Shown piece by piece: positions 23,347 through 31,355 of a stretch of 64,000 bases of DNA. Positions within the stretch are counted from its first letter, which is position 1. Each line of letters starts with the position of its first letter. Source of the DNA: RGIG8785 sp045655245 (lineage in GTDB: Bacteria; Bacillota; Clostridia; RGIG8785); contig JAZOOX010000014.1 of assembly GCA_045655245.1 (NCBI GenBank), forward strand, positions 7,859 to 71,858, written 5' to 3'. Position numbers and translations under genes: made by a program. The notes under the pieces were generated by a model that saw only the letters and a list, made by a program, of their open reading frames with translations, did not search any database and was not told the origin of the DNA.

Positions 23347-23796
23347 ATGAAAGTCAGCGATATCATTGAAAGGTTTTTAAAGGAACTGTTAGAGGAGAAT
23401 GGCGGGACGGTAGAGATTTGCCGTAATGATCTGGCGACGCGATTTCACTGTGTGCCCTCCCAGATCAACTATGTGATTGCCACGCGGTTTAAGAATGAGA
23501 ACGGCTATGCTGTGGACAGCCGTCGGGGCGGCGGCGGGTCGGTACGGATTCGGCGGGTACAGCCTGCAGGCGGGAATGTGGTGATGCATCTGGTCAACCA
23601 TATGGGGGATCGGGTGAGTTATCAAGAGATGGCTTATTTTCTGCAGGATCTGCTGTCTGCAGGAATTTTAAGTGAACGGGAGTGCAAACTGTTATTGGGA
23701 GCACTGTCCGACCGCGTACTCGGGGCCAACATCGAGCATCGGGAGCGTGTTCGTGCCGTTGCGTTAAAGAACGCCCTGGTGCATTTAATCAGTTGA
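23347..23796 (+). CDS. ctsR: Transcriptional repressor CtsR
   Basis: 149 aa, class III heat-shock repressor. Winged helix-turn-helix in about residues 1-75 (ELARTF-like DLATRFHCVPSQINYVIATRF) with the glycine-rich wing RRGGGGSVRI, then the dimerisation domain. McsB phosphorylation of arginines in the wing releases it from DNA. The two operators upstream show autoregulation. First gene of ctsR-mcsA-mcsB-clpC. Confidence 0.93.
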   Translation: MKVSDIIERFLKELLEENGGTVEICRNDLATRFHCVPSQINYVIATRFKNENGYAVDSRRGGGGSVRIRRVQPAGGNVVMHLVNHMGDRVSYQEMAYFLQDLLSAGILSERECKLLLGALSDRVLGANIEHRERVRAVALKNALVHLIS

Positions 23797-23806
23797 GGTG
23801 ATAAAA

Positions 23807-24298
23807 ATGATTTGTCAACATTGTAAGCAACAGCCTGCCACCACTTATTTCAGCGAGACGGTGAACGGGCATCAGAAGGAATTGTATCTTTGCGCTGAGT
23901 GCGCCGCCAAGCATCAGTCCTCCTTTTTGAATGTGGGGGATTTCATGCAGGGGTTTTTGGGACAGGGGTATGTGCCCCGGAAAGAAAAAGCTTGTCCCGT
24001 CTGCAAGATGACCGAAAGGGCGTTTTATAAGCACAGCAAGTTTGGTTGCGCCGCCTGTGCCCGTACCTTTGAAGCCCAGACCCGCAGGGTCTTGCAACAG
24101 GTGCAGGGGAGCGGTCGGCATGTGGGAAAGGTTCCTGCCCACGGGCAGGAAACCGTCCGCAAACAGCGGGAGTTGGAACACTTAGAGAAAGAACTCCGTC
24201 AGGCGATTGCAGCCGAGGAGTATGAAGAAGCGGCACGGCTACGGGATACCATCCGTGACCTGAAAGGAGGGAATGACGGATGTGGTACAACGAAATAG
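23807..24298 (+). CDS. mcsA: McsA, activator of protein arginine kinase
   Basis: 163 aa with four CxxC pairs (CQHC, CAEC, CPVC, CAAC) for zinc, and a C-terminal UvrB/UvrC motif ending EEYEEAARLRDTIRDL. It activates and tethers McsB. ATG 23807 follows GAGGTG; the GTG at 23798 lies within the ribosome site region. Overlaps mcsB by 19 bp. Confidence 0.9.
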   Translation: MICQHCKQQPATTYFSETVNGHQKELYLCAECAAKHQSSFLNVGDFMQGFLGQGYVPRKEKACPVCKMTERAFYKHSKFGCAACARTFEAQTRRVLQQVQGSGRHVGKVPAHGQETVRKQRELEHLEKELRQAIAAEEYEEAARLRDTIRDLKGGNDGCGTTK

Positions 24299-25287
24299 GA
24301 CCCGAGCAGGATGTGGTGTTAAGCACCCGCATCCGTCTGGCACGAAACCTTGCGGACCTGCCTTTTTCGGTGTTTATGGGGGCGGAGGAAGCCGCCGAAC
24401 TTTTAAAACGGGTGGAGGGGGTATTGCCCCGACTGGGTGGATACCTAACGATGTATCGGTTGGATGGGATGGACGGAATTACCCGTCAGAAACTGGTGGA
24501 AGAGCATTTAATCAGCAAAGAACTGCAGGGAGGCGGCGGAGTGTTGCTCTCTGACGATCGCAAGGTGAGCGTGTTGGTCAACGAGGAGGACCATTTGCGG
24601 ATTCAGGCGGTGGTGGCAGGGTTTGACCCCGCCGGCGCGCTGGATTTGGCGAACCGTGTGGACGATGCTTTGGAAGAAGAGTTTGCTTATGCATTTGACC
24701 CCGAGTGGGGGTATCTGACCTCCTGCCCGACCAACATGGGAACGGGGATGCGGCTGAGCGTGATGGTACATCTTCCCGCTCTGCAACAGTTAAAGCAAAT
24801 TGGGAATCTGCGGGAGTCGTTGTCTAAAATCGGACTGACTGTTCGCGGGTTGTACGGTGAAGGTTCGGAAGCGGACGGTGCGGTGTATCAAATCTCCAAT
24901 CAGATTACCATGGGCGTGACCGAAGCCGAGTTGGTGGAAAAGGTCACTGCTGCCATGAACCAGGTGATTAAGATGGAACGCTCTGCTGTTCGGGAGTTGA
25001 AGGATCGGTTTTTAGAGCGGTTTTCCGACCCTGTTTGGCGGGCTTACGGTGTACTTTGTTACGCTCGAAAGCTCAGCGGTCGGGAGTTTATGAACTTATA
25101 CTCTCAGGTGCGGTTGGGGATTGCTTTAGGGATCATCCCCCTGGAAGAGTCTCCGTCTTTTCGGGAATTATTTGTTGCCGCCCAGGCTGGGATGCTGATG
25201 GCGGAAGCAGGGGAAGAGCTGTCCCCCGAAGAACGGGATTTGGCACGGGCGGACAAGGTTCGTGCCGTTTTGAAAGGAGCGATATAA
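24280..25287 (+). CDS. mcsB: Protein arginine kinase McsB
   Basis: 335-aa phosphagen-kinase-fold enzyme that phosphorylates arginines to mark proteins for ClpCP. LSTRIRLARNLADLPF near the N-terminus and TSCPTNMGTGMRLSVMVHLP with the active-site cysteine (about residue 150) are present. ATG 24280 follows AAGGAGGG inside mcsA. clpC starts immediately after the stop. Confidence 0.93.
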   Translation: MWYNEIGPEQDVVLSTRIRLARNLADLPFSVFMGAEEAAELLKRVEGVLPRLGGYLTMYRLDGMDGITRQKLVEEHLISKELQGGGGVLLSDDRKVSVLVNEEDHLRIQAVVAGFDPAGALDLANRVDDALEEEFAYAFDPEWGYLTSCPTNMGTGMRLSVMVHLPALQQLKQIGNLRESLSKIGLTVRGLYGEGSEADGAVYQISNQITMGVTEAELVEKVTAAMNQVIKMERSAVRELKDRFLERFSDPVWRAYGVLCYARKLSGREFMNLYSQVRLGIALGIIPLEESPSFRELFVAAQAGMLMAEAGEELSPEERDLARADKVRAVLKGAI

Positions 25288-27750
25288 ATGAAAAACGAAC
25301 TGCGATTTACCCGACTTGCCGAGCGGGTTTTGCGCCATGCACAGGAAATCGGTGAGAGTTCGGGCTACGGATATGTGGGCAGTGAAATGATTTTGGCAGG
25401 GATGTTGCGAGAAGCCGAGGGTGTTGCCTGTCAGGTGCTTTCCGACCATGGCGTGACCGAAGAAAAGGTCACCGAAAAGGCGTTGGAGATTTTGGGTGAA
25501 CCCAGCGGTTCGGGGACCCCTGCCGCACTGACTCCCCGCACCAAGCGGGTGATTGAGCTGTCCGCCGTGGAAGCGGCACGGCAGGGACACGGATACATCG
25601 GTACCGAGCATCTGCTGATGGCGATTTTGCGGGAAGGTGCCAACATCGCTGTCCGTGTATTGGGCGAGTTGGGGGTTTCTGCCCGTGATTTGTACCAAGA
25701 GGTATTAAAGCGCATCAACGGCGAGGACTCTGTGACCGAAGAAACCGTCCCGCCTAAGGCGAAGGCGGGGTCTGCCAAGGGGAGAAAGACGCCCACCCTG
25801 GACCAGTTTGGTCGGGACCTGACTGAACTGGCGCGGGCGGGGAAGTTTGACCCGATTATTGGTCGGGGCGAAGAAATCGAACGGGTGACTCAGATTCTAA
25901 GCCGCCGCACCAAGAACAACCCCTGTCTGATCGGGGAGCCGGGGGTGGGCAAGACTGCTGTGGCAGAAGGTTTGGCGCAGGAGATTGCCGCGGGAAACGT
26001 ACCCGAGCTGCTTCGCAACAAGCGGGTGATTGCCATTGACCTGTCTTCTATGGTGGCAGGCGCCAAGTACCGCGGGGAGTTTGAAGAACGTTTAAAGAAA
26101 GCATTAGAAGAAATTGTTACTGCGGGGGATGTGATCCTCTTTATCGACGAGGTGCATACCATTGTGGGTGCAGGTGCCGCTGAGGGTGCCATCGACGCTG
26201 CCAACATCCTAAAACCGTTGTTGGCGCGGGGGGAACTCCAGCTGATTGGTGCCACTACTCTGAATGAATATCGGAAGTATATTGAAAAGGATGCGGCGCT
26301 GGAGCGGCGGTTCCAGCCGATTACAGTAGGTGAGCCGACAGTGGAAGAAACGGTTGCCATCCTAAAGGGGATCCGTGATAAGTACGAAGCCCATCACGCC
26401 GTAGCCATTACCGATGGCGCGTTAGAAGCGGCGGCAAAGCTTTCGGCACGGTATATCACCGATCGATTCCTCCCTGATAAGGCAATTGATCTGGTGGATG
26501 AGGCGGCATCGCGAATGAAACTGCAGACGGTGACCGCTCCTGCAGAGCTACGGGAGATGGAAGAGCGTTTGTCCCAAATCGGTCGTGAGAAAGAGGAGGC
26601 TGTCCGCGGACAAGATTTTGAGAAAGCGGCTACCCTTCGTGACGAGGAGAATCGGGTTGCCGAGGAACTGAAGTCGTTGAAGTCGGTTTGGGAACAGGAG
26701 ACCCAAAACGCCGCCCGAAAGGTTACCGAGGAGGAGATTGCCGAAGTGGTTGCCAAGTGGACGGGGATTCCCACCCGCCGTTTGCAGGAGGAAGAAGGGG
26801 AGCGGTTGCTTCGCTTAGAGGAGACTTTGCACAACCGTGTCATCGGTCAGGATGATGCCGTTTCGGCGGTTGCCCGTGCCATTCGCCGTGGCAGAGTCGG
26901 GTTAAAAGACCCCAAGCGACCCATTGGTTCCTTTATCTTTTTGGGGCCTACGGGTGTGGGTAAGACCGAGCTTTGCAAAGCCCTTGCCGAAGCGCTGTTC
27001 GGGGACGAGGACGCCATGATTCGGGTGGATATGTCTGAGTATATGGAAAAGCACTCGGTCTCCCGTTTGGTCGGTTCGCCTCCCGGATATGTAGGTTATG
27101 ATGACGGCGGCCAGCTCACTGAAAAGGTCCGCCGCAAGCGCTATTCCGTTGTTTTGTTTGACGAGATTGAAAAGGCGCATCCTGACGTGTTCAATATCCT
27201 GCTTCAGGTACTGGAGGACGGGATACTGACCGACAGTCAGGGACGAAAGGTGGACTTTCGTGACACGGTGGTGATTATGACTTCCAACGTAGGTGCACGA
27301 CGGATTACCGAGACTCAGCGCCGTCTGGGTTTTGCTGCCGAAGAACAGACTGCGGGCAGTGAGGAAATCCGTGAGCAGGTAATGGGCGAACTGAAACAGG
27401 CCTTCCGTCCCGAGTTTTTAAACCGTATTGATGACGTCATTGTTTTTGCCCAGTTGCAAAAGCCCCAGATACGCATCATTGCCGAGAAGATGCTGGAGCG
27501 GGTGACTGCACGGATGGTGGACCATGGCATTGCCCTTCGCGTTACCGACGAAGCGTTGGACCATTTGGCGGAAGCGGGCTTTGACCCCGTTTACGGAGCA
27601 AGACCCTTGCGCCGTGCCATCCAGTCCCAGGTGGAGGATTTACTGGCGGAAGGAATGCTGTCGGGGAAGGTTTTGACCGATGCGGATGCGGTAATCGGCG
27701 TACAGGACGGGAAGATTGCCCTGGTTTCGGAAGAAAATTTGGGAAAATGA
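25288..27750 (+). CDS. clpC: ATP-dependent Clp protease ATP-binding subunit ClpC
   Basis: 820-aa AAA+ unfoldase, full length. Two Clp_N repeats (about 1-145), first AAA with GEPGVGKT (about 217), UVR motif in the middle domain (QDFEKAATLRDEENRV), second AAA with GPTGVGKT (about 553) and MSEYMEKHSVSRLVGSPPGY, and C-terminal D2 small domain. It feeds arginine-phosphorylated proteins to ClpP. Ribosome site GAAAGGAG precedes ATG 25288. Its stop is followed at once by the yceD promoter. Confidence 0.94.
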   Translation: MKNELRFTRLAERVLRHAQEIGESSGYGYVGSEMILAGMLREAEGVACQVLSDHGVTEEKVTEKALEILGEPSGSGTPAALTPRTKRVIELSAVEAARQGHGYIGTEHLLMAILREGANIAVRVLGELGVSARDLYQEVLKRINGEDSVTEETVPPKAKAGSAKGRKTPTLDQFGRDLTELARAGKFDPIIGRGEEIERVTQILSRRTKNNPCLIGEPGVGKTAVAEGLAQEIAAGNVPELLRNKRVIAIDLSSMVAGAKYRGEFEERLKKALEEIVTAGDVILFIDEVHTIVGAGAAEGAIDAANILKPLLARGELQLIGATTLNEYRKYIEKDAALERRFQPITVGEPTVEETVAILKGIRDKYEAHHAVAITDGALEAAAKLSARYITDRFLPDKAIDLVDEAASRMKLQTVTAPAELREMEERLSQIGREKEEAVRGQDFEKAATLRDEENRVAEELKSLKSVWEQETQNAARKVTEEEIAEVVAKWTGIPTRRLQEEEGERLLRLEETLHNRVIGQDDAVSAVARAIRRGRVGLKDPKRPIGSFIFLGPTGVGKTELCKALAEALFGDEDAMIRVDMSEYMEKHSVSRLVGSPPGYVGYDDGGQLTEKVRRKRYSVVLFDEIEKAHPDVFNILLQVLEDGILTDSQGRKVDFRDTVVIMTSNVGARRITETQRRLGFAAEEQTAGSEEIREQVMGELKQAFRPEFLNRIDDVIVFAQLQKPQIRIIAEKMLERVTARMVDHGIALRVTDEALDHLAEAGFDPVYGARPLRRAIQSQVEDLLAEGMLSGKVLTDADAVIGVQDGKIALVSEENLGK

Positions 27751-27779
27751 TTGACAAACCCAAGAAGTTTAGTTATAAT
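27751..27779 (+). promoter_or_regulatory. Promoter of yceD-rpmF
   Basis: TTGACA (27751-27756), 17-nt spacer, TATAAT (27774-27779); the -35 abuts the clpC stop. Confidence 0.9.
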
Positions 27780-27814
27780 AAATACGCATGTTTATAGGAA
27801 GAGGTACGTTGCGC

Positions 27815-28291
27815 ATGAATCTGTCCGCATTGTTGAAAAATGAAGGTGCCGTTCGGGAACTGAACGAAGTTCTGGAAATTGACGGCGTTTCTTTGGCGGA
27901 GGGGTTTGTCCCGATTGAAGGTGGAGCCACGGTAGTCGGCTCGGTCAAGAATATCGGGCAAGAACTGTTACTTGATGCAACCGTGTCGATGACTGTCGTC
28001 CGCGGGTGTGACCGTTGCTTAAACGAGACGCGGACACAGACCGTTTTCTCGGTTTCGGAGCATCTACTCCCCGAAACCCGCATCAGCGAGGCTGATGAGA
28101 AAGACGGCATTGTGCTCGTTGAGGGCGAGTTGGATTTGGTTGAGCTGGTCAAAAGCCGACTGATTCTTCACCTGCCGATCAAGCACCTGTGTTCCGAAGA
28201 CTGCAAGGGCTTGTGCGCACAATGTGGGGCCGACTTAAACGTTGCTCCCTGCATCCACTGCTCCGCGCAGGAGTCTGAACACGAAGAATAA
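27815..28291 (+). CDS. yceD: DUF177 / YceD family protein
   Basis: 158 aa. DUF177 proteins act in 23S rRNA or large-subunit biogenesis and nearly always precede rpmF, as here. The Cys-rich C-terminus (CSEDCKGLCAQCG, then CIHC) may bind zinc. ATG 27815 follows GGAAGAGG; an ATG at 27788 would be only about 2 nt from the expected transcription start and lacks a ribosome site. Confidence 0.88.
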   Translation: MNLSALLKNEGAVRELNEVLEIDGVSLAEGFVPIEGGATVVGSVKNIGQELLLDATVSMTVVRGCDRCLNETRTQTVFSVSEHLLPETRISEADEKDGIVLVEGELDLVELVKSRLILHLPIKHLCSEDCKGLCAQCGADLNVAPCIHCSAQESEHEE

Positions 28292-28321
28292 ACAAACAAT
28301 TCCGTAGGAGGTGTTTTTTCA

Positions 28322-28504
28322 ATGGCAGTACCGAAGAGAAAAGTATCCAAATCCAGACGCGATAAGAGACGCGCTAATTGGAAACTGTTGATTCCTGGTA
28401 TGGTTGAGTGTCCTCAGTGCCACGCCGCCAAACTTCCCCACCGTGTGTGCAAGGAGTGCGGCTATTACAAGGGCAAGGAAGTCATCTCGGTTTCCAACGA
28501 CTAA
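28322..28504 (+). CDS. rpmF: 50S ribosomal protein L32
   Basis: 60 aa. Starts MAVPKRKVSKSRRDKRRAN and has a four-cysteine zinc ribbon (CPQC at about 31-34, CKEC at about 44-47), so it is the zinc-binding (C+) form. Ribosome site GTAGGAGG. Terminator 13 bp after the stop. Confidence 0.95.
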   Translation: MAVPKRKVSKSRRDKRRANWKLLIPGMVECPQCHAAKLPHRVCKECGYYKGKEVISVSND

Positions 28505-28516
28505 TCACAACACAAA

Positions 28517-28542
28517 AGGCGATCCGTCAGGGTCGCTTTTTT
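28517..28542 (+). terminator. Terminator of yceD-rpmF
   Basis: GCGATCC (28519-28525) and GGGTCGC (28530-28536) around GTCA, then six T. Confidence 0.85.
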
Positions 28543-28571
28543 GTTTGTCCGAAAAGAAAAATACGCCAGGC

Positions 28572-28645
28572 TATATAAGCCCGTTTTCTTGTGCGTTCTA
28601 AGAGAGAAGACGTCCCGTTTCGGGGGCTTACCAAGGGCTTTTATA
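28572..28645. other. Long-range inverted repeat between two terminators
   Basis: TATATAAGCCC (28572-28582) and GGGCTTTTATA (28635-28645) pair with one mismatch and enclose about 50 nt that include a CCCG-TTT-CGGG hairpin. It lies between the rpmF terminator and the abrB terminator, with no reading frame. Function unknown. Confidence 0.4.
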
Positions 28646-28651
28646 ACCAAA

Positions 28652-28682
28652 AAAGACCCTCCCGAAACGGGAAGGTCTTTTG
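28652..28682 (-). terminator. Terminator of abrB
   Basis: AAAGACCTTCCCG and CGGGAGGGTCTTT arms on the minus strand around TTT, with T run. Confidence 0.85.
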
Positions 28683-28693
28683 TTTGTTTGGGG

Positions 28694-28936
28694 TTAGTTG
28701 TTTTGGAGTTCTTCTAAACAATCGGCACAGATTAGTTTGCCCTTAAAGGTGTTCAGGTCTTTGCTCGAACCGCAGAAGAGGCAGTTGATTTCGTGCTTCT
28801 TTAACACGATGCGGTCTTCCTCGACGGTAATTTCCAGAAAGTCACGCTCCGCAATGTTCAAAGTGCGGCGCATTTCGATGGGTAATACGATTCTGCCCAA
28901 GTCGTCCAGCGCACGAATCATTCCGGTAGATTTCAT
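28694..28936 (-). CDS. AbrB-family transition regulator with C-terminal zinc ribbon
   Basis: 80 aa. SpoVT/AbrB swapped-hairpin domain (MKSTGMIRALDDLGRIVLPIEMRR, residues 1-47) followed by a CxxC...CxxC ribbon (CLFC at 54-57, CADC further on). AbrB-like proteins repress post-exponential genes before sporulation; the zinc-ribbon version is usual in Clostridia. ATG 28936 follows AAAGGAGG; the longer frame starting at 28990 would begin in the -35 box. Confidence 0.9.
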   Translation of the reverse strand: MKSTGMIRALDDLGRIVLPIEMRRTLNIAERDFLEITVEEDRIVLKKHEINCLFCGSSKDLNTFKGKLICADCLEELQNN

Positions 28937-28961
28937 TCCGTTTCCTCCTTTGTTTTTTCCT

Positions 28962-28990
28962 AGTATAGCATAATTTCCAAAGATTGTCAA
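28962..28990 (-). promoter_or_regulatory. Promoter of abrB
   Basis: On the minus strand TTGACA (28990-28985), 17-nt spacer, TATACT (28967-28962). Confidence 0.88.
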
Positions 28991-29046
28991 TTATTTTACA
29001 TGAAAGATTTTGCGGGGGAATAGAATGAATCAAAGGAGGGGAAGGG

Positions 29047-29622
29047 ATGCTGAACGGATTGTGGTCGGGGATGTTGATCATTTCGTTGTTCTTCGGCGGG
29101 ATCAACGGACGGCTGGACGAGGTGGTTGGAGCGGGGCTCAACGCTGCAGGGGAAGCGGCAAAGCTGACTCTGGGGTTGTTGGGCGTTCTTTGTCTTTGGT
29201 GCGGGGTAATGGAGGTGTTGCGCCAGGCGGGAGGTGTGGGCTTGGTGGGGCGAATTTTCCGACCTGTGTTAAAGCGACTGTTCCCCAAACTACCCGAAGA
29301 ATCCCCTGCCATGGAAGCGATTGTTCTGAATTTGTCCGCCAATATGCTGGGGATTTCCAACGCCGCTACGCCTTTGGGGTTAAGGGCGATGCGGGAACTA
29401 CAAAAACGAAACCAAAACCCCGATGAAGCCAGCAACGAAATGTGTACCTTTGCGGTAATGAACACCGCTTCGGTGCAGCTGATCCCCACCACCTTGGTTG
29501 CCCTGCGTCAGGGAGCCGGATCGACGGCGCCCTTTGAGATTGTTCTCCCCGTGGTGGCGGTTAGTCTGATCGTGCTGATGATTGCTCTGACCTGTGAAAA
29601 ACTGGGGGAATGGCGATGGTAA
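29047..29622 (+). CDS. spmA: Spore maturation protein SpmA
   Basis: 191-aa nucleoside-recognition (Gate) domain membrane protein with a late NTASVQLIPTTLVALR. SpmA and SpmB are needed for dehydration of the spore core. ATG 29047 follows GGAGGGGAAGGG. It overlaps spmB. Confidence 0.9.
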   Translation: MLNGLWSGMLIISLFFGGINGRLDEVVGAGLNAAGEAAKLTLGLLGVLCLWCGVMEVLRQAGGVGLVGRIFRPVLKRLFPKLPEESPAMEAIVLNLSANMLGISNAATPLGLRAMRELQKRNQNPDEASNEMCTFAVMNTASVQLIPTTLVALRQGAGSTAPFEIVLPVVAVSLIVLMIALTCEKLGEWRW

Positions 29623-30119
29623 TCGGGTTGGTGCTGTTTGGGACCATTCTGCTGGCGTGGTACAAAAGAGTTTCGGTTTTTGACGGGTTTGTGGCGGGGG
29701 CGAAGGAGGGAATCGCTACCGCCTTCGGGATCCTGCCGTCCCTGGTAGGGTTGCTGGTTGCGGTGGGGATGTTCCGCGCTTCAGGGGCGATGGATCTGCT
29801 GTTGACCTTTCTTGCCCCCGTCGGCAGTGCCTTGGGGATTCCTGCCGAGGTCATGCCCCTGGCAATGCTTCGGCCTGTATCGGGAAGCGGGTCACTGGCA
29901 TTGGTGGCAGAGCTTTTTGACCGCTATGGACCCGACTCCTTCATTGGGCGGGCGGCATCGGTATTGATGGGGTCTACCGAGACGACCTTTTATACCCTGG
30001 CGGTCTATTTCGGGAGCGTAGGCATCCGCCGCACCCGACATACACTTCCTGCCGCGCTGATTGCCGACGGATGCGCCGCAATCCTTGCCGTAGCGGCGGT
30101 GCGGGTCTTTTTTGAATAA
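29616..30119 (+). CDS. spmB: Spore maturation protein SpmB
   Basis: 167-aa partner of SpmA, also a Gate-domain membrane protein with RPVSGSGSLALVAELF and MGSTETTFYTLAVYFGSVGI. ATG 29616 is preferred because GGGGGA sits 6 nt upstream; an in-frame ATG at 29610 touches that site. It overlaps spmA by 7 bp. Confidence 0.9.
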   Translation: MVIGLVLFGTILLAWYKRVSVFDGFVAGAKEGIATAFGILPSLVGLLVAVGMFRASGAMDLLLTFLAPVGSALGIPAEVMPLAMLRPVSGSGSLALVAELFDRYGPDSFIGRAASVLMGSTETTFYTLAVYFGSVGIRRTRHTLPAALIADGCAAILAVAAVRVFFE

Positions 30120-30122
30120 GAC

Positions 30123-30151
30123 TTGATTTTGCGGGGAAAAACTGGTATAAT
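30123..30151 (+). promoter_or_regulatory. Promoter of the Asp23 gene
   Basis: TTGATT (30123-30128), 17-nt spacer, TATAAT (30146-30151) preceded by CTGG. Confidence 0.85.
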
Positions 30152-30180
30152 AAAATAAATTCCACAAGGAGGGATTCGAT

Positions 30181-30504
30181 ATGGAAAACGGAAAAGTAAT
30201 TTTCTCTGAAGATGTGATTATTGCGTTAATGAAAAAGGCGATTGCCGAGACCGAGGGTGTTTCTACTGTCAGCGGCGGTTTGTTTAACAAAAAACCTGCC
30301 ATCCGTGCAGTGGTGGAAGAAGCAGGCGTATCGGTTGCCGCCAGCGTTTGTGTGGACTACGGCAAGCACATTCCCGATGTGGTACTGGCATTACAGCAGT
30401 GTGCCGCAGGGATGATTACCGATATGACCGGTTTGGCTGTTTTGGAACTGAACATCACGGTTGCGGATGTTGCCATTCCCAAGACCGAAGAGGTTTCGGA
30501 ATGA
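30181..30504 (+). CDS. Asp23/Gls24 family protein
   Basis: 107 aa. Asp23/Gls24 fold: IIALMKKAIAETEGVSTV at the start and VVEEAGVSVAASVCVDYGKHIPDVV in the middle. Family members are abundant envelope-stress or membrane-associated proteins (Bacillus YloU/YqhY). AAGGAGGG precedes ATG 30181. The stop overlaps the next start by 4 bp. Confidence 0.85.
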   Translation: MENGKVIFSEDVIIALMKKAIAETEGVSTVSGGLFNKKPAIRAVVEEAGVSVAASVCVDYGKHIPDVVLALQQCAAGMITDMTGLAVLELNITVADVAIPKTEEVSE

Positions 30505-31355
30505 GTTGGAGCGTTTCGCTCCTGAAGGCAGTAAACCGCCTTTTCCCCTTGCCGCAACATCCTTTTAATCTGCAAAACGACGGGGTCAAGACCTATGCCG
30601 AATGGCAGTTTGAAAAGGGTCGCGACACCGTCGCTTTTTATTTGGAATATGCGACGTTGGCAGAACTGTTTTCAGGTAAGCAGGTGTTGGACATCGGTTG
30701 CGGTGCGGCGGGCAAGACCCTTTTTTATGCCAGCTGCGGCGTAGACCACATCACGGGAATGGACATTGTTCCTTACTATGAGGACGAGGCCAATGCTCTG
30801 GCTGAAAAGCTGGGCTACGCCGACCGGTTTACTTTTGTGTTGGGAGATGCCGCCCAGACCCCTTTTACCGATAACTCCTTTGACACGATTATCATGAACG
30901 ATGCCATGGAGCACGTGGACAAGCCTGAAGAAGTCTTAAAAGAGTGTCTGCGCATTCTTCGTCCCAAGGGCCGTATCTATATCAATTTTCCGCCTTACGA
31001 CCACCCTTACGGAGCCCACCTGAGCGATGCCATCGGGATGCCCTGGGTCCATCGGTTTTTTACCGAAAAAACCTTAATCGCAGGGTACAAAGACCTGGTT
31101 CGCCATCTGCCCGACGGCGAGAGCCGCATCGACTTCCGCATTTCCAAACGGGAGAACGGAGAGGAATATTTTTCTTATATTAATCATATGAGTATCCGCC
31201 GATTTCGGGGCATACTAAACCGACTGGACCTGACTCCCGCTTATTTGCGGGAAGTACCGTTGCGGGGGTTTTTAACGCCCTTGGCAAAACTCCCCTTACT
31301 CAAGGAGTGCTTCGTCAAAATGGTAGTCTGTGTGATTGAAAAGGAGGACATATGA
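30501..31355 (+). CDS. Class I SAM-dependent methyltransferase
   Basis: 284 aa. VLDIGCGAAGKTLFYAS (about 61-77) is the SAM motif, with FVLGDAAQTPF and DTIIMNDAMEHVDKPEEVL. The C-terminal half (NFPPYDHPYGAHL) resembles uncharacterised small-molecule or lipid methyltransferases. Substrate unknown. Coupled to the Asp23 gene by ATGA and to the flavodiiron gene by the same overlap, so all three form one operon. Confidence 0.82.
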   Translation: MSWSVSLLKAVNRLFPLPQHPFNLQNDGVKTYAEWQFEKGRDTVAFYLEYATLAELFSGKQVLDIGCGAAGKTLFYASCGVDHITGMDIVPYYEDEANALAEKLGYADRFTFVLGDAAQTPFTDNSFDTIIMNDAMEHVDKPEEVLKECLRILRPKGRIYINFPPYDHPYGAHLSDAIGMPWVHRFFTEKTLIAGYKDLVRHLPDGESRIDFRISKRENGEEYFSYINHMSIRRFRGILNRLDLTPAYLREVPLRGFLTPLAKLPLLKECFVKMVVCVIEKEDI

